A stretch of DNA of 64,000 nt. It comes from Salipiger bermudensis HTCC2601 (GTDB lineage Bacteria; Pseudomonadota; Alphaproteobacteria; Rhodobacterales; Rhodobacteraceae). Below, in pieces: positions 37,311-47,834 of the stretch. The DNA lies in the NCBI RefSeq assembly GCF_000153725.1, contig NZ_DS022276.1, forward strand, positions 1,902,432 to 1,966,431, given 5' to 3'. Numbering within the stretch: position 1 is the first letter of the stretch; each line of letters begins with the position of its first letter. Below the pieces are notes generated by a model. The model saw nothing but the letters and a program-made list of their open reading frames with translations, ran no database searches and was not told the DNA's origin. Both the position numbers and the translations under genes were made by a program.

Positions 37311-38345
37311 ATGTCCGAGGCGGCCCAGAACAATCCCGCCTTCACCCCGCGCGTGTTTTCCGGAATCCAGCCTTCCGGAGGCCTGACGCTCGGCAATTAT
37401 CTCGGCGCGATGAAGCGCTTCGTGGACATGCAGGGAAGCGGCATCGAGACGATCTACTGCGTCGTCGACATGCACGCGATCACCGTCTGGCAGGATCCGC
37501 AGGCGCTGCAGAAACAGACCCGCGAACTGACCGCAGGCTATCTCGCCGCCGGGCTCGACCCGACGAAATCGATCCTGTTCAACCAGAGCCAGGTGCCCGA
37601 GCACGCGCAGCTGGCCTGGATCTTCAACTGCGTCGCGCGTCTGGGCTGGATGAACCGGATGACCCAATTCAAGGACAAGGCCGGCAAGAATGCCGAGAAG
37701 GCCTCGTTGGGCCTCTATGCCTATCCCGCGTTGATGGCCGCCGATATCCTGGTCTACCACGCCACGCAGGTGCCGGTGGGCGAGGACCAGAAACAGCACG
37801 TGGAGCTGACCCGCGACATCGCGGCGAAGTTCAACCATGACTACGGCACCGAGTTCTTTCCGATGACCGACCCGGTGATCGAAGGGGCGGCGACGCGGGT
37901 GATGAGCCTGCGCGACGGCTCGAAGAAGATGTCGAAATCCGACCCTTCGGATGCAAGCCGGATCAACATGACCGACGATGCCGACGCCATCGCCAAGAAG
38001 ATCCGCAAGGCCAAGACCGACCCAGAGCCGCTGCCCTCTGAGACCGCGGGCCTCGCCGAACGCCCCGAGGCGCGCAACCTCGTCAACATCTACGCGGCCC
38101 TCTCCGAGCAGTCAGTCGATGCGGTGATGGCGGATGTGGGCGGCAAGCCGTTCTCTGAGTTCAAGCCGATGCTGGCGGATCTTGCCGTGGCCAAGCTGGC
38201 GCCGATCTCGACCGAGATGGCGCGCTACATGGAGGATCCGGCCGAGATTGACCGCATCCTCGCCGATGGTGCCGGCCGGGCGCGCAAGATCGCCTCGCCG
38301 ATCCTGAAGAAGACCTATGAGATCGTCGGTATGGTGGGCGCCTGA
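37311..38345 (+). CDS. trpS: Tryptophanyl-tRNA synthetase
   Basis: 344 residues, class I synthetase. The HIGH-like motif lies in [17 protein letters not shown], the tryptophan-binding region includes [11 protein letters not shown], and the second signature is [14 protein letters not shown]. Charges tRNA-Trp. ATG at 37311 ([11 protein letters not shown]); the longer open frame upstream is antisense to the rhomboid gene. Two palindromic hairpins follow the stop codon. Confidence 0.96.
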   Translation: MSEAAQNNPAFTPRVFSGIQPSGGLTLGNYLGAMKRFVDMQGSGIETIYCVVDMHAITVWQDPQALQKQTRELTAGYLAAGLDPTKSILFNQSQVPEHAQLAWIFNCVARLGWMNRMTQFKDKAGKNAEKASLGLYAYPALMAADILVYHATQVPVGEDQKQHVELTRDIAAKFNHDYGTEFFPMTDPVIEGAATRVMSLRDGSKKMSKSDPSDASRINMTDDADAIAKKIRKAKTDPEPLPSETAGLAERPEARNLVNIYAALSEQSVDAVMADVGGKPFSEFKPMLADLAVAKLAPISTEMARYMEDPAEIDRILADGAGRARKIASPILKKTYEIVGMVGA

Positions 38346-38361
38346 GCCCAGCTGACCGCGC

Positions 38362-38387
38362 GAAGATTTTTCCTGCGAAAAATCTTC
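38362..38387. repeat. Hairpin after trpS (palindrome B copy)
   Basis: GAAGATTTTTC (38362-38372), loop CTGC, GAAAAATCTTC (38377-38387): an 11-bp perfect stem. It shares its AGATTTTTC arm with the palindrome at 8433-8454. With the next hairpin it sits between convergent genes and may stop transcription from both. Confidence 0.7.
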
Positions 38388-38401
38388 ATTCCGGCTTGAT
38401 G

Positions 38402-38429
38402 CGAAGAGTTTTCGGACGAAAACTCTTCG
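38402..38429. terminator. Bidirectional terminator between trpS and convergent gene (palindrome A copy)
   Basis: CGAAGAGTTTTC (38402-38413) pairs with GAAAACTCTTCG (38418-38429) around GGAC, a 12-bp perfect stem. The arms are those of 8390-8412 in swapped order. It lies 10 bp from the end of the minus-strand gene. Confidence 0.7.
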
Positions 38430-38439
38430 TGCCCCGCCC

Positions 38440-39066
38440 TCAGCCCTTAACCCCGATCCGGGCAGAGAGCCGCAGCGCATGACTGGCATCGCTCGCCTGC
38501 GCCGGCATCACCGGATCATAGGCCGCGCGCAGGAGCGCCCCGATCTCGGGGCGCAACACCACGCGGCCATCCTCGAGCACGCCCAGCGCCGAGCGCTCGG
38601 CAAAGGCACGCTCCGACCAGAGCAGCATCACCTGAACCACCTGCGCCAGCGCCAGCTCCTCGGCGGGCTGCGCGGCCAGCGCCTCGTCGACCCGCAGGAA
38701 CACGAAAGCCGCCTTGATCGCGCCCTGCTGGTCGAAGCGGAAGGCGCGGTACTGGTTGGCATCCGCTGCCTGCAGCTTCGCCACCAGCGGCTCGAGATCC
38801 TCGATCAGCCGCCCGAGGTCGGGCACCTCGAGCAGCTCGGCCCAGTCACGGAAGAAGAACACCATGACGTTGGCGCCGAGCTCGGGATCGGTCTCGGCCA
38901 TCTTGGCGCCTGCAAGCGAACAGACCGCCTCGAACGCACCCTTGATCACCGAAAGCGTCTCGTCCTCGACCCCGAAAACGATCGGCACCAGCGGCCGCCC
39001 CCAGCGGGCGCAGAGGTAGCTGCCGTCATTGCGGGTGAAGAGTGGTTCGATCTCCTGCGGCTGCAT
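38440..39066 (-). CDS. Conserved hypothetical protein, soluble
   Basis: 208 residues, no membrane helix or signal peptide. I do not recognise a family. The N-terminus reads MQPQEIEPLFTRNDGSYLCARWGRPLVPIVFGV, the middle is mixed alpha/beta, and the C-terminal half is Ala/Leu/Glu-rich helix. AAGGAG precedes the ATG by 7 nt, supporting a real gene. It ends at the hairpin after trpS. Confidence 0.75.
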   Translation of the reverse strand: MQPQEIEPLFTRNDGSYLCARWGRPLVPIVFGVEDETLSVIKGAFEAVCSLAGAKMAETDPELGANVMVFFFRDWAELLEVPDLGRLIEDLEPLVAKLQAADANQYRAFRFDQQGAIKAAFVFLRVDEALAAQPAEELALAQVVQVMLLWSERAFAERSALGVLEDGRVVLRPEIGALLRAAYDPVMPAQASDASHALRLSARIGVKG

Positions 39067-39144
39067 GGGGTCTCCTTGGATGGCATTGGCGATGGCACTG
39101 GGCGCCGCGCTTATAGGGCAAGCGGGACGGCGGTTGAAGCCGGC

Positions 39145-40125
39145 TCAGCGCCGGCCCCAGAGCCTGCGCCGTCCGGGCGCCGGGCTATCCTTCTTGCGCT
39201 CGCGCAGGAAAACGAAGAGCCCGGCCCCCACGATCAGCGCACAGCCGACCCAGACATTCGCCCCCGGCCATTCCCCGAAGATCAGCCAGCCCCAGAGAAT
39301 CGCCAGCGGCAGGCCGACATATTCGAACGGCGCGATGGTCGCCGCCGCCGCCAGCCGGTAGGCGGCGCTCAGCGCGTAACCCACGAAGCCCGAGAGCGTG
39401 CCCAGCGCCAGCAGCACCAGCGCATCGCGCCCGCTCGGCATCACCCAGGGGCGCAGCAGGAAGCGCAACGCCTCGCTCTCGACGCTGTCGGCATAGCGCC
39501 CGTCGCCCGCCACCAGCCAGAAGCCGAACGCGACCACGAGGAAGGTCGCCTGCAGGTAGACGGCCAGTGCCGAGGCCCGCGTGGTCAGCCCCAGCCGCCG
39601 CGTCAACACCTGCAACATGGCGTAGAAGAATGCCGCGATCACCGGCAGCAGAAGCACCACGCGCGAGACCTCGAGATCATCCTTCCACGGCTGCTGCATC
39701 ACCAGCGCACCGAGAAAGCCCACCACCACGGCGCCCAGCCGCATCGGACCGACCTTTTCGCCGAGGAAGGGGATCGAAAGCAACGTGATGAACAGCGGGG
39801 CCACGAAGAACAGCGCCGTGACCTGCGCCAGAGACAGCACCGCGAAGGCGGCGTAGAAGGTCATGTTGGCGAGCACCACGAGCAGGCCGCGCAGCATGTG
39901 CAGCACCGGCGTCTCGGTGCGCAGCAGGTGCCAGCCACCCTCGACCTTCACCAGCGCCAGCGTGATCACCAGCCCCATGCAGGCGCGCGCGGCGACGATC
40001 TCGTGCAGCGGGTAGCCGCCCGAGAGCAGCTTGATCAGCATGTCGTTGACCGAGATCGCGGCCACGCCGAGACAGATGAAGAGGATGCCCAGCCCGGGGC
40101 GGTCGGAAAGCGTGTTCATGGCCAT
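39145..40125 (-). CDS. EamA-family (DMT) transporter
   Basis: 326 residues with ten predicted helices in two EamA repeats (about 12-140 and 160-305). Features include ISVNDMLIKLLSGGYPLHEIVAARA, FFVAPLFITLLSIPFLGEKV and FEYVGLPLAILWGWLIFGEWP, typical S-adenosylmethionine-uptake/RhaT-like DMT members. Start at the first of two close ATGs (40125; the other is 40119). Substrate unknown. Confidence 0.9.
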   Translation of the reverse strand: MAMNTLSDRPGLGILFICLGVAAISVNDMLIKLLSGGYPLHEIVAARACMGLVITLALVKVEGGWHLLRTETPVLHMLRGLLVVLANMTFYAAFAVLSLAQVTALFFVAPLFITLLSIPFLGEKVGPMRLGAVVVGFLGALVMQQPWKDDLEVSRVVLLLPVIAAFFYAMLQVLTRRLGLTTRASALAVYLQATFLVVAFGFWLVAGDGRYADSVESEALRFLLRPWVMPSGRDALVLLALGTLSGFVGYALSAAYRLAAAATIAPFEYVGLPLAILWGWLIFGEWPGANVWVGCALIVGAGLFVFLRERKKDSPAPGRRRLWGRR

Positions 40126-40311
40126 CTTGCTAGTCCCGCGTGGCTGGCGGCACCAGCGCAAAGCGCAACTCATCCCGCGGGGATCTGCGCCCGCTCCGCG
40201 CAATGCGCAGCGCTCGTGTAGCGCACAAGGGGCCCTGCGCGCGCGCACGTTGCGTTTCGACGCTAACAGGCTAGGTTCCGGCACCAAGACGACAGGACGG
40301 AAGGGACCGCG

Positions 40312-41244
40312 ATGGCGATGGTCGAACTGCGGCAGGTCCGCAAGGTCTATGACAGCGGGTTCGAGGCTTTGAAGGGCGTCGACCTCGAGATCGAGAAGGG
40401 CGAGATCCTCGCATTGCTCGGTCCCAACGGCGCCGGCAAGACGACGCTGATCTCCATCGTCTGCGGGCTGGTGATGCCAAGCTCGGGCAGCCTCATGGTG
40501 GGCGGGCACGACGTGGTGGGCGAATATCGCGCGGCGCGCTCGCTGATCGGGCTGGTGCCGCAGGAAATCAGCCTCGAGCCCTTCGAAAAGGTCGGCAACG
40601 CGGTGCGCCTGTCGCGTGGGCTGTTCGGCAAGCCCCGCAACGACGCGCTGATCGAGGAGATCCTCCGCCGCCTGTCGCTCTGGGACAAGCGCGACACGCC
40701 GATCCGCGCGCTCTCGGGCGGCATGAAGCGCCGGGTGCTGATCGCCAAGGCTCTGAGCCACGAGCCCGAGGTGCTGTTTCTCGACGAGCCAACGGCAGGC
40801 GTCGACGTGGAGCTGCGCCGCGACATGTGGGAGATCGTCGCCGATCTCAAGGCGCGCGGCGTCACCATTATCCTGACCACCCATTACATCGAAGAGGCCG
40901 AGGCCATCGCCGACCGCATCGGCGTCATCAACCAGGGCGAGATCCTGCTGGTCGAGGAGAAAGCCAGCCTGATGAAGCGGCTGGGCCGCAAGGAGCTGCG
41001 CATCGAGCTGGCGGAGCCGGTCACGGCGCTGCCCGAGACGCTCTCGGACCGCAGCCTGCGTCTCGAGGAGGAGGGCCGCATGCTGGTCTATGATTACGAC
41101 ACCTCGGCCGAGCGCACCGGACTGGCGAAGCTGATGGCCGAGCTCAGCGCCGCGGGCCTCAGCGTGCGCGATGTCGACACCCGAAAGAGCACGCTCGAGG
41201 ACATCTTCGTCGATCTCGTCAAGCAACAGGAGGGCGCGGCATGA
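40312..41244 (+). CDS. ABC-2 type transporter ATP-binding protein (YadG-like)
   Basis: 310 residues. Walker [10 protein letters not shown] (37-45), signature LSGGMKRR, Walker [13 protein letters not shown] and switch His TTHYIEEAE. The about 90-residue C-terminal extension after the ATPase domain is typical of the YadG/DrrA class that pairs with ABC-2 permeases. It overlaps the permease gene by 4 bp. Likely exports a lipid, polysaccharide or drug; not decidable. Confidence 0.94.
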   Translation: MAMVELRQVRKVYDSGFEALKGVDLEIEKGEILALLGPNGAGKTTLISIVCGLVMPSSGSLMVGGHDVVGEYRAARSLIGLVPQEISLEPFEKVGNAVRLSRGLFGKPRNDALIEEILRRLSLWDKRDTPIRALSGGMKRRVLIAKALSHEPEVLFLDEPTAGVDVELRRDMWEIVADLKARGVTIILTTHYIEEAEAIADRIGVINQGEILLVEEKASLMKRLGRKELRIELAEPVTALPETLSDRSLRLEEEGRMLVYDYDTSAERTGLAKLMAELSAAGLSVRDVDTRKSTLEDIFVDLVKQQEGAA

Positions 41245-42011
41245 GCGGCATGAACTGGCGCGGCATCTGGGCGATCTACCAGTTCGAGATGATGCGGTTT
41301 TTCCGCACCCTGCTGCAGAGCTTCGTCTCTCCGGTGATCTCGACCTCGCTCTATTTCGTCGTTTTCGGCACCGCCATTGGCGGCCGCATCGACCAGGTCG
41401 AGGGGGTGAGCTATGGCGCCTTCATCGTGCCCGGCCTGATCATGCTGTCGGTGATCACCCAGGCGATCTCCAACGCCTCCTTCGGGATCTATTTCCCCAA
41501 GTTCATCGGCACGATCTACGAGCTGCTCTCAGCGCCGCTGAACTTCCTCGAGATCGTCATCGGCTATGTCGGCGCGGCGGCCACCAAGGCGCTGTTCATC
41601 GGCACCGTGATCCTTCTGACCGCCTCGTTCTTCGTCGAGATCCAGATCCTGCACCCGCTGGCGATGGTGGCCTTCCTGCTGCTCACCTGTCTGAGCTTCG
41701 CGCTCCTGGGCTTCATCCTCGGGCTCTGGGCGGGCAATTTCGAGCAGCTGCAGCTGGTGCCGCTGCTGGTGGTGACGCCTCTGGTCTTCCTTGGCGGCTC
41801 GTTCTACTCGATCTCGATGCTGCCCTCGGCGTGGCAAACGGTGGCGCTGTTCAATCCAGTGGTATACCTGATCTCGGGCTTCCGCTGGGCCTTCTTCGGC
41901 ATCGCCGACGTGCCGGTGGGGCTGAGCCTTCTGGCCATCGCGGGCTTCACCCTGCTCTGCCTCGGGGTGATCTGGTGGATTTTCCGCACCGGCTGGCGGC
42001 TGCGCTCCTGA
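41241..42011 (+). CDS. ABC-2 type transporter permease (YadH-like)
   Basis: 256 residues, six membrane helices, with the ABC-2 motif [24 protein letters not shown] (about 172-195). Forms an exporter with the upstream ATPase (ATGA overlap). It is convergent with the TsuA-like gene, ending 4 bp from it. Confidence 0.94.
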   Translation: MSGMNWRGIWAIYQFEMMRFFRTLLQSFVSPVISTSLYFVVFGTAIGGRIDQVEGVSYGAFIVPGLIMLSVITQAISNASFGIYFPKFIGTIYELLSAPLNFLEIVIGYVGAAATKALFIGTVILLTASFFVEIQILHPLAMVAFLLLTCLSFALLGFILGLWAGNFEQLQLVPLLVVTPLVFLGGSFYSISMLPSAWQTVALFNPVVYLISGFRWAFFGIADVPVGLSLLAIAGFTLLCLGVIWWIFRTGWRLRS

Positions 42012-42015
42012 GCCA

Positions 42016-43077
42016 TCAGGCCGGCGCGCAGCTGCGCCGGCCGCCCATCAGCAGATCGGTCGTCATGCCGCCGATCCACATGCAAAACAGCGCCAGCCAG
42101 GCGGTGCCCATGAAGATCGACCCGCCGGTGACGCCGGCCCCGATGGCACAGCCCCCGGCCAACATGCCGCCAAACCCCATCAGCGCCGCCCCGAACATGG
42201 CGTTGCGCAGCGGTGTCGGCCCGTCGAAGCCCTGAACCTTCAGCTCGCGGCTCCAGGCGGCGGCAAGGAAGGCACCGAGGAACACTCCCGGCACCAGCCC
42301 GATGTCGAACTCCAGCACCGCGTTGCGGTCGAGGAAAAACATCAACGTGTGCGCCGATGGCCCGGTGAAGGTGGCGCTCTCGACCTGCACCGGGTCGAAG
42401 GCCACGTTGGAGAGCGCGTAGGTCAGCACCCAACCCAAAGCCACGGCAAAGCCAACACCCGAGGCAAAGACCAGCCGCCGCGCCCCGATGCGGTTGCGCC
42501 GCGACAGCTCGAGCGCCAGCACCGCGATGGCGAGCCCGATCACCAGCCCGGCCTCGCGCGGCAGATGCGCCGCCGCCAGCAGATCCATGTTGCGCCCGCC
42601 GGAGGTCACCCAGAGCGCCGCGATACGGTCGCGCCACGGCGCCAGCAGCCCGCCAAGGCTCATCTGCGCCACAACCGCGAAGATCAGCCCCGAGATCACC
42701 GAGCGCAGGTTGCCCGTCGCCGCCATCACCAAGAGCCGCCCGGAGCAGCCATTGGCCAGCACCATGCCGGCACCGAACATCAGCCCGCCGATGATCGCGC
42801 CGGACCAGCTTCCGGGCACTGCCATCATGCGCGCGTTCGAGGCATCGAACACCCCTAGCAGCTGCGCCCCCTGCACCCAGACCAGCGCCGTCGAGAAGGT
42901 CAGCAGCCAAACCGCCACCTTGTCCTTCATCTCGCCGCGCGCGAACTCGACCACCGCCGCGCGCAGGCAGAAGCGCGAGCGCTGCGCCGCGATGCCGAAC
43001 ACCACGCCGGTGATCAGCCCGAACAGTGCCGCTGTGGGGCTTTCGCCCAGACGGTCGACCAGCGAGACCAGGTCCAT
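42016..43077 (-). CDS. YeeE/YedE family permease (TsuA-like)
   Basis: 353 residues, about 9-10 helices. The family's paired re-entrant segments with cysteines are present: QRSRFCLRAA, LANGCSGRLLVMAATGN and MLAGGCAIGAGVTGGSIF. In the characterised TsuA such cysteines relay thiosulphate through the membrane. Substrate here is probably a reduced sulphur compound (inference). AAAGGGAGGA lies upstream of the ATG. No TusA-like or sulphur-oxidation gene is adjacent. Confidence 0.88.
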   Translation of the reverse strand: MDLVSLVDRLGESPTAALFGLITGVVFGIAAQRSRFCLRAAVVEFARGEMKDKVAVWLLTFSTALVWVQGAQLLGVFDASNARMMAVPGSWSGAIIGGLMFGAGMVLANGCSGRLLVMAATGNLRSVISGLIFAVVAQMSLGGLLAPWRDRIAALWVTSGGRNMDLLAAAHLPREAGLVIGLAIAVLALELSRRNRIGARRLVFASGVGFAVALGWVLTYALSNVAFDPVQVESATFTGPSAHTLMFFLDRNAVLEFDIGLVPGVFLGAFLAAAWSRELKVQGFDGPTPLRNAMFGAALMGFGGMLAGGCAIGAGVTGGSIFMGTAWLALFCMWIGGMTTDLLMGGRRSCAPA

Positions 43078-43245
43078 GACAGCGTCCTCCCTTTCGCTTG
43101 GCGGAAACTCATGCCCGCATGCGAATATGTTGTCCTTGATTCAGGTCATGAGAGCGCATGCGCGATGCCGGCCGCACCGGCCAATGTGCGCTGGCGCGCA
43201 ACGACACGTCTCGCCAAGACCACACAAAGCGCCTAAGCCTGTGCC

Positions 43246-44478
43246 ATGCCCCGTATCGTGCCCCTTGCCGCGGCGGGCGCCCTGCCGGTCTGGCGGCGGC
43301 CCGTGACGCTTCTCTTCCTGATGGCCATCGCCATGCCGCTGAGCTTTGCCACGTGGTCGGCGCTGCTCAACAACTTCGTCATCGACGCGGCAGAGTTCGA
43401 CGGCTCCGACATCGGCTGGCTGCACACGGTGCGCGAGATCCCCGGCTTTCTGGCCATCGGGGTGATCCTCGTGCTCCTGGTGATGCGCGAGCAAGTGCTG
43501 GCGCTCTCGGCCCTCACGCTTCTGGGGGCCGCCACCGCCGCCACAGCGTGGTTCCCCTCTATGAGCGGCATCCTGATCATCACCATGCTGAGCTCGATCG
43601 GCTTCCACTACTACGAGACGGTGAACCAGAGCCTGCAACTGCAGTGGTTGCCAAGGGACCGGGCGCCGCAGATGCTGGGCTGGCTGCTTGCGGCGGCCAG
43701 CGGCGCCACCTTCGTGGCCTACGTGGTCATCGTGATGACCTGGGAGGCGCTCGGCCTGTCCTACAACAGCGTCTACATGGCCTCGGGCGGGCTGACGCTG
43801 GTGATCGTGGCCTATTGTGCCTTCGCCTTCCCGCAGTTCGAAAGCCCCAACCCCCAACGCAAGCGCTTCATTCTGCGCCGGCGCTACTGGCTCTACTACG
43901 CGCTGCAGTTCATGTCCGGCGCGCGGCGGCAGATCTTCGTGGTCTTCGCCGGCTTCATGATGGTCGAGCGCTTCGGCTTCGCGGTGCACGAGGTCACCGG
44001 GCTCTACCTGATCAACCTAATGGTCAACCTCGTGGCCGCGCCGCTGCTCGGCAAGGCGGTGCAGCACTTCGGCGAGCGGCGGGTGCTGATCTTCGAGTAT
44101 GTCGGCCTGACCCTGGTCTTCCTCGCCTATGGCGGGCTCTACTGGTTCGGCTGGGGCGTGCTCTTGGCCTCGATCCTCTACGTCATCGACCATATCTTCT
44201 TCGGCCTCGCGCTGGCGCTGAAGACCTATTTCCAGAAGATCGCCGACCCGGGTGACATCGCCCCCACCGCCGCCGTGGCCTTCACCATCAACCACATCGC
44301 CGCCGTGGTCCTGCCCTTCCTGCTGGGCTATCTCTGGCTGGTCTCGCCCGGCGCCGTCTTCGGCCTCGCCGCCGGCATGGCGCTGATCTCGCTCAGCCTT
44401 GCGCTGATGATCCCGCGCCACCCCGAGCCGGGCCATGAGACGGTCTTCGCCTCCCTCGCCCCCGCCCCGGCGGAATAA
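43246..44478 (+). CDS. Major facilitator superfamily transporter
   Basis: 410 residues with 12 predicted helices in two halves, separated by a basic cytoplasmic loop (ESPNPQRKRFILRRRYW, about 203-219). No substrate motif recognised. The segment FHYYETVNQSLQLQWLPRDRAPQ in the first half is distinctive. A structured intergenic repeat follows the stop. Confidence 0.85.
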   Translation: MPRIVPLAAAGALPVWRRPVTLLFLMAIAMPLSFATWSALLNNFVIDAAEFDGSDIGWLHTVREIPGFLAIGVILVLLVMREQVLALSALTLLGAATAATAWFPSMSGILIITMLSSIGFHYYETVNQSLQLQWLPRDRAPQMLGWLLAAASGATFVAYVVIVMTWEALGLSYNSVYMASGGLTLVIVAYCAFAFPQFESPNPQRKRFILRRRYWLYYALQFMSGARRQIFVVFAGFMMVERFGFAVHEVTGLYLINLMVNLVAAPLLGKAVQHFGERRVLIFEYVGLTLVFLAYGGLYWFGWGVLLASILYVIDHIFFGLALALKTYFQKIADPGDIAPTAAVAFTINHIAAVVLPFLLGYLWLVSPGAVFGLAAGMALISLSLALMIPRHPEPGHETVFASLAPAPAE

Positions 44479-44504
44479 CCAGGCCGCCAGCGCCGCGCGC
44501 TGCC

Positions 44505-44568
44505 CTTCTCTGGTTCGGCAAATACCTCGGGGGTGAATTGGCCGCAGGCCAAGAGGGGGCTGGCCCCC
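44505..44568 (-). repeat. Structured intergenic repeat (copy 2, inverted)
   Basis: On the minus strand: GGGGG-CCAG-CCCCC (44568-44555), then a second hairpin TTGGC-CTGCG-GCCAA, then the conserved tail CCCCCGAGGTATTT and GAACCAGAGAAG. It matches copy 3 at 50062-50127 almost throughout. Located between an MFS and an EamA gene. Confidence 0.75.
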
Positions 44569-44702
44569 GTCCTGCGCCGTGGCCCGGGCGAGACGGTCCG
44601 AGGCGGCGCAAATGCCCCGGTAACGGGCTTGAAGCCGTTTGCAGACATATAATCCTTCGATCCTGCTGGCCTTTCCGGGTTTTGCCCGTCAAAGCTGCGC
44701 GC

Positions 44703-45605
44703 ATGGACCTCTGGATCGCCGTCACGCTCTCTGCCGCCTTCTTCCAGACCTTGCGCTTCATGCTGCACAAGGTGCTGAGCATGGGTGCGCTGAGTTCAAC
44801 CGGCAGCACCTTCGCGCGCTTCGCCTACGCGCTGCCCGCGGCGCTGCTCTTCACCGCCGCCTATCTCTACGCCACCGGGCAGGGCTGGCCGCGCCTCACC
44901 CTTGCCTTCTGGCTCTACGCCTGGATCGGGGCGCTGGGGCAGATCCTCGCCACGATCTGCGTGGTGGCGCTGTTCCGGCAGCGCAATTTCGCCGTCGGCA
45001 TCACCTTCAAGAAGACCGAGGTCATCCAGACCGCTATCGTCGGCTTCGTGCTGCTGGGCGAGGCGATCTCCCCCGCCGGCTGGGGCGCCATCCTGATCGG
45101 GCTCGTGGGGGTGCTGCTGCTCTCCGACACGCCCGATGTCGACGGCTCGTTCCTGCGCCGGATCGCCAATCGGGCGGTGGCGCTTGGGCTCGCCTCGGGG
45201 TTCTTCTTCGCTTTCTCCGCCGTCGGCTACCGTGCGGCCTCGCTCGAGATCAGTGTCGACGATCCGATCCTGCGCGCCTCGGTCACGCTGAGTTGCGTGG
45301 TGCTGTCGCAATGCCTAGCCATGGCGGTCTGGCTGAAGCGCTTCGAGCCCGGACAGATCACCGCCGTCTGGCAGGCCCGCAAGGTGGCGCTCTGGCTCGG
45401 CCTCACCTCGATGGCCGGCAGCCTGTCATGGTTTACCGCCTTCACGCTGCAGACCGCCGCCTACGTGCAGGCGCTGGGGCAGGTCGAGCTGATCTTCTCG
45501 CTGCTGGCCTCGGTGCTGTTCTTCCACGAACGCGTGACCCGCAGGGAACTGGCAGGGATCGGCTTCCTCGCGCTCTCGATCCTCGTGCTCGTGGCGGTGC
45601 TCTGA
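44703..45605 (+). CDS. EamA-family (DMT) transporter
   Basis: 300 residues, ten helices in two repeats, starting MDLWIAVTLSAAFFQTLRFML. Segments FRQRNFAVGITFKKTEVIQT and ALGQVELIFSLLASVLFFHE are typical of the second EamA repeat family. The frame is open 165 bp upstream but runs through the repeat, so ATG 44703 is chosen. It is not close in sequence to the DMT protein at 39145. Substrate unknown. Confidence 0.88.
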   Translation: MDLWIAVTLSAAFFQTLRFMLHKVLSMGALSSTGSTFARFAYALPAALLFTAAYLYATGQGWPRLTLAFWLYAWIGALGQILATICVVALFRQRNFAVGITFKKTEVIQTAIVGFVLLGEAISPAGWGAILIGLVGVLLLSDTPDVDGSFLRRIANRAVALGLASGFFFAFSAVGYRAASLEISVDDPILRASVTLSCVVLSQCLAMAVWLKRFEPGQITAVWQARKVALWLGLTSMAGSLSWFTAFTLQTAAYVQALGQVELIFSLLASVLFFHERVTRRELAGIGFLALSILVLVAVL

Positions 45606-45628
45606 GGCGGCGCGCACGGGGCCTGCGG

Positions 45629-46660
45629 TCAGTCGAACAGGCTCGACTGTCCCGAGGGCTGCGGCGCTGCGAGGCCGAGATGGGTCCAGGCGCGCTGCGC
45701 CAGCATCCGGCCGCGCGGGGTACGCTGGATCAGCCCCTGCTGGAGCAGGTAGGGCTCGATCACTTCCTCGATGGCGTCGCGGCTTTCCGACAGCGCCGCG
45801 GCGATGGTCTCGATGCCCACCGGGCCGCCGCCGTAATGCTCGGCGATGAGACCGAGATACCGTCGGTCGGCGCCGTCAAGCCCGAGCCCGTCGACCCCCA
45901 GCCGGGTGAGCGCGCCGTCGGCCAGTTCGCGCGTCACCACGCCATTGCCCTCGACCACCGCGAAATCCACCACCCTGCGCAGCAGCCGCCCGGCGATGCG
46001 CGGCGTGCCGCGGGCGCGTCGGGCGATCTCGCGCGCGCCATCGGGTTCGGCCCGAACGCCGAGCTTCTCGGCGTTGCGGGTGACGATGCTGTTGAGTTCC
46101 TCGACGGTGTAGAACTGCAGCCGCGTCGGAATGCCGAAACGATCCCGCAGCGGCGTGGTCAGCAGGCCGAGCCGGGTCGTGGCACCGACCAGCGTGAAGG
46201 GCTGCAGCTCGATGCGCACGGTGCGTGCCGCCGGGCCCTCACCGATCACAAGGTCGAGTTCGTAATCCTCCATCGCCGGGTAGAGCACCTCTTCCACCGC
46301 GGCGTTCAGGCGGTGGATCTCGTCGATGAAGAGCACATCGTTGCGCTCAAGATTCGTCAGGATCGCCGCGAGATCGCCGGCCTTCGCCAGCACCGGGCCG
46401 GAGGTCATGCGGAAGTTCACCCCCAGCTCGCGCGCCATGATCTGCGCCAGCGTGGTCTTGCCAAGGCCGGGAGGGCCGTGGAACAGCGTGTGGTCCATCG
46501 CCTCACTGCGCTGCCGGGCGGACTGAATGAAGACCCTCAGGTTGGCGCGCGCCTCGGCCTGCCCGACGAAATCCCCGAGCATCTGCGGCCGCAGGGCGCG
46601 GTCGCGATCCTCGGGCATGGGCTCGGGGCGCAGGGTGGGATCCGGATCGGTCATATCCAT
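45629..46660 (-). CDS. ruvB: Holliday junction branch migration helicase RuvB
   Basis: 343 residues. Walker [12 protein letters not shown], Walker [12 protein letters not shown], sensor [18 protein letters not shown], and the C-terminal winged helix ([20 protein letters not shown]). Hexameric motor for branch migration during recombination repair. Third gene of ruvCAB; 11 bp after ruvA. Confidence 0.98.
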   Translation of the reverse strand: MDMTDPDPTLRPEPMPEDRDRALRPQMLGDFVGQAEARANLRVFIQSARQRSEAMDHTLFHGPPGLGKTTLAQIMARELGVNFRMTSGPVLAKAGDLAAILTNLERNDVLFIDEIHRLNAAVEEVLYPAMEDYELDLVIGEGPAARTVRIELQPFTLVGATTRLGLLTTPLRDRFGIPTRLQFYTVEELNSIVTRNAEKLGVRAEPDGAREIARRARGTPRIAGRLLRRVVDFAVVEGNGVVTRELADGALTRLGVDGLGLDGADRRYLGLIAEHYGGGPVGIETIAAALSESRDAIEEVIEPYLLQQGLIQRTPRGRMLAQRAWTHLGLAAPQPSGQSSLFD

Positions 46661-46671
46661 TCCTTACCGCC

Positions 46672-47346
46672 TCAGCCCTTCGGCGCCAGCAGTTTCAGCG
46701 CCGCGCGGATCAGCTCGGCGGTCGTGGCCTCGGGCAGATCGCCGGCCGCCTGCGCCACCGCGCCTGCCGCCTCGCCCGGAGCGTAGCCGAGATTGGAGAG
46801 CGCCGAGAGCGCCTCGGACTGGGCCGGTGCCGCGGCGGGCGCAGGGCGCGGAGCGGGAGCACGGCGGGCGGCGGGTGCGGGAGACGGGTCCTCGAGCACG
46901 TCGTCGCCGGGGCTGGCCGTCGGGCCGGCGCCCATCGCCATGACCATGGGCGCCTTGTCCTTCAGCTCGTTGACCACGCGCTGCGCGGTCTTCGGGCCGA
47001 TGCCCTTGGCGGCCTTGATCGCGGTACCGTCGCCGAGCGCGATGGCGCGGCTGACGCCGTCGGGACCGAGCGTGCCGAGAATCGCCAGCGACGCCTTGGC
47101 GCCGACGCCCTGAACCGTCATCAGCAGCCGGAACCACTCTTTCTCGACCAGCGTCGGGAAGCCGTAGAGTTGCAGCAGGTCCTCGCGCACCATGAGGTCG
47201 GTATAAAGCGCTGCCGCCTCACCGGGGCCGGGCAGGCCCGCGAGCACCCGGTCGGAGCAATAGACCACGTAGCCCACGCCGCGCACGTCGATCAGCAGGT
47301 GATCTTCGCCCTTGTACTCGATGCGTCCCGCGATGCGCCCGATCAT
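46672..47346 (-). CDS. ruvA: Holliday junction branch migration protein RuvA
   Basis: 224 residues: N-terminal OB domain ([28 protein letters not shown]), helix-hairpin-helix region ([27 protein letters not shown]), a Pro/Ala-rich linker (about 150-172) and the RuvB-contacting domain ([20 protein letters not shown]). Tetramer that holds the four-way junction. Overlaps ruvC by 4 bp. Confidence 0.98.
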   Translation of the reverse strand: MIGRIAGRIEYKGEDHLLIDVRGVGYVVYCSDRVLAGLPGPGEAAALYTDLMVREDLLQLYGFPTLVEKEWFRLLMTVQGVGAKASLAILGTLGPDGVSRAIALGDGTAIKAAKGIGPKTAQRVVNELKDKAPMVMAMGAGPTASPGDDVLEDPSPAPAARRAPAPRPAPAAAPAQSEALSALSNLGYAPGEAAGAVAQAAGDLPEATTAELIRAALKLLAPKG

Positions 47347-47834
47347 GCCCGTATCCTTGCTTGCTGCGGCCCCACGTGATGCGCGTGGCAGATCGCGATG
47401 GCCAGCGCGTCGGCGGCGTCGGGCCCGGCGATCTGCACGCCCGGAAGCTGCATCTTCACCATGTGGTCGATCTGGCGCTTGTCGGCGTGGCCGACCCCCA
47501 CCACGGTCTTCTTCACCTTGTTGGGGGCGTATTCACCCACCGGCAGGCCGAACTGCGCCGGCACCAAGAGCGCCACGCCGCGCGCCTGCCCAAGCTTCAG
47601 CGTGCCGACCGCGTCCTTGTTGACGAAGGTCTGCTCGACGGCAGCGATCTGCGGCACGAAGCGGGTCAGTACCTCGGTGAGCTGCCGGTGAAGCGCAAGC
47701 AGGCGCGTGGCGAGATCGTCGCCGCCCTCCGACTCGCAAACACCGTTGGCGACATGCCTCAGGCGGCTGCCTTCGGCGTCGATGATTCCCCATCCCAGCC
47801 GTCTCAGACCCGGATCAATGCCGAGAACCCTCAT
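47343..47834 (-). CDS. ruvC: Crossover junction endodeoxyribonuclease RuvC
   Basis: 163 residues with the acidic active site: D7 in [13 protein letters not shown] in [12 protein letters not shown], and the pair in [14 protein letters not shown]. Resolves Holliday junctions. First gene of ruvCAB on the minus strand. The 324-bp space upstream is shared with the divergent DUF1127 gene. Confidence 0.98.
   Translation of the reverse strand: MRVLGIDPGLRRLGWGIIDAEGSRLRHVANGVCESEGGDDLATRLLALHRQLTEVLTRFVPQIAAVEQTFVNKDAVGTLKLGQARGVALLVPAQFGLPVGEYAPNKVKKTVVGVGHADKRQIDHMVKMQLPGVQIAGPDAADALAIAICHAHHVGPQQARIRA

Noticed and set aside
43078-43245. GAAT-N12-ATTC dyad upstream of the TsuA-like gene as a sulphur-sensor operator
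   Set aside because: The spacing differs from the BigR/SqrR pattern I know, and a single short dyad this size arises often by chance.
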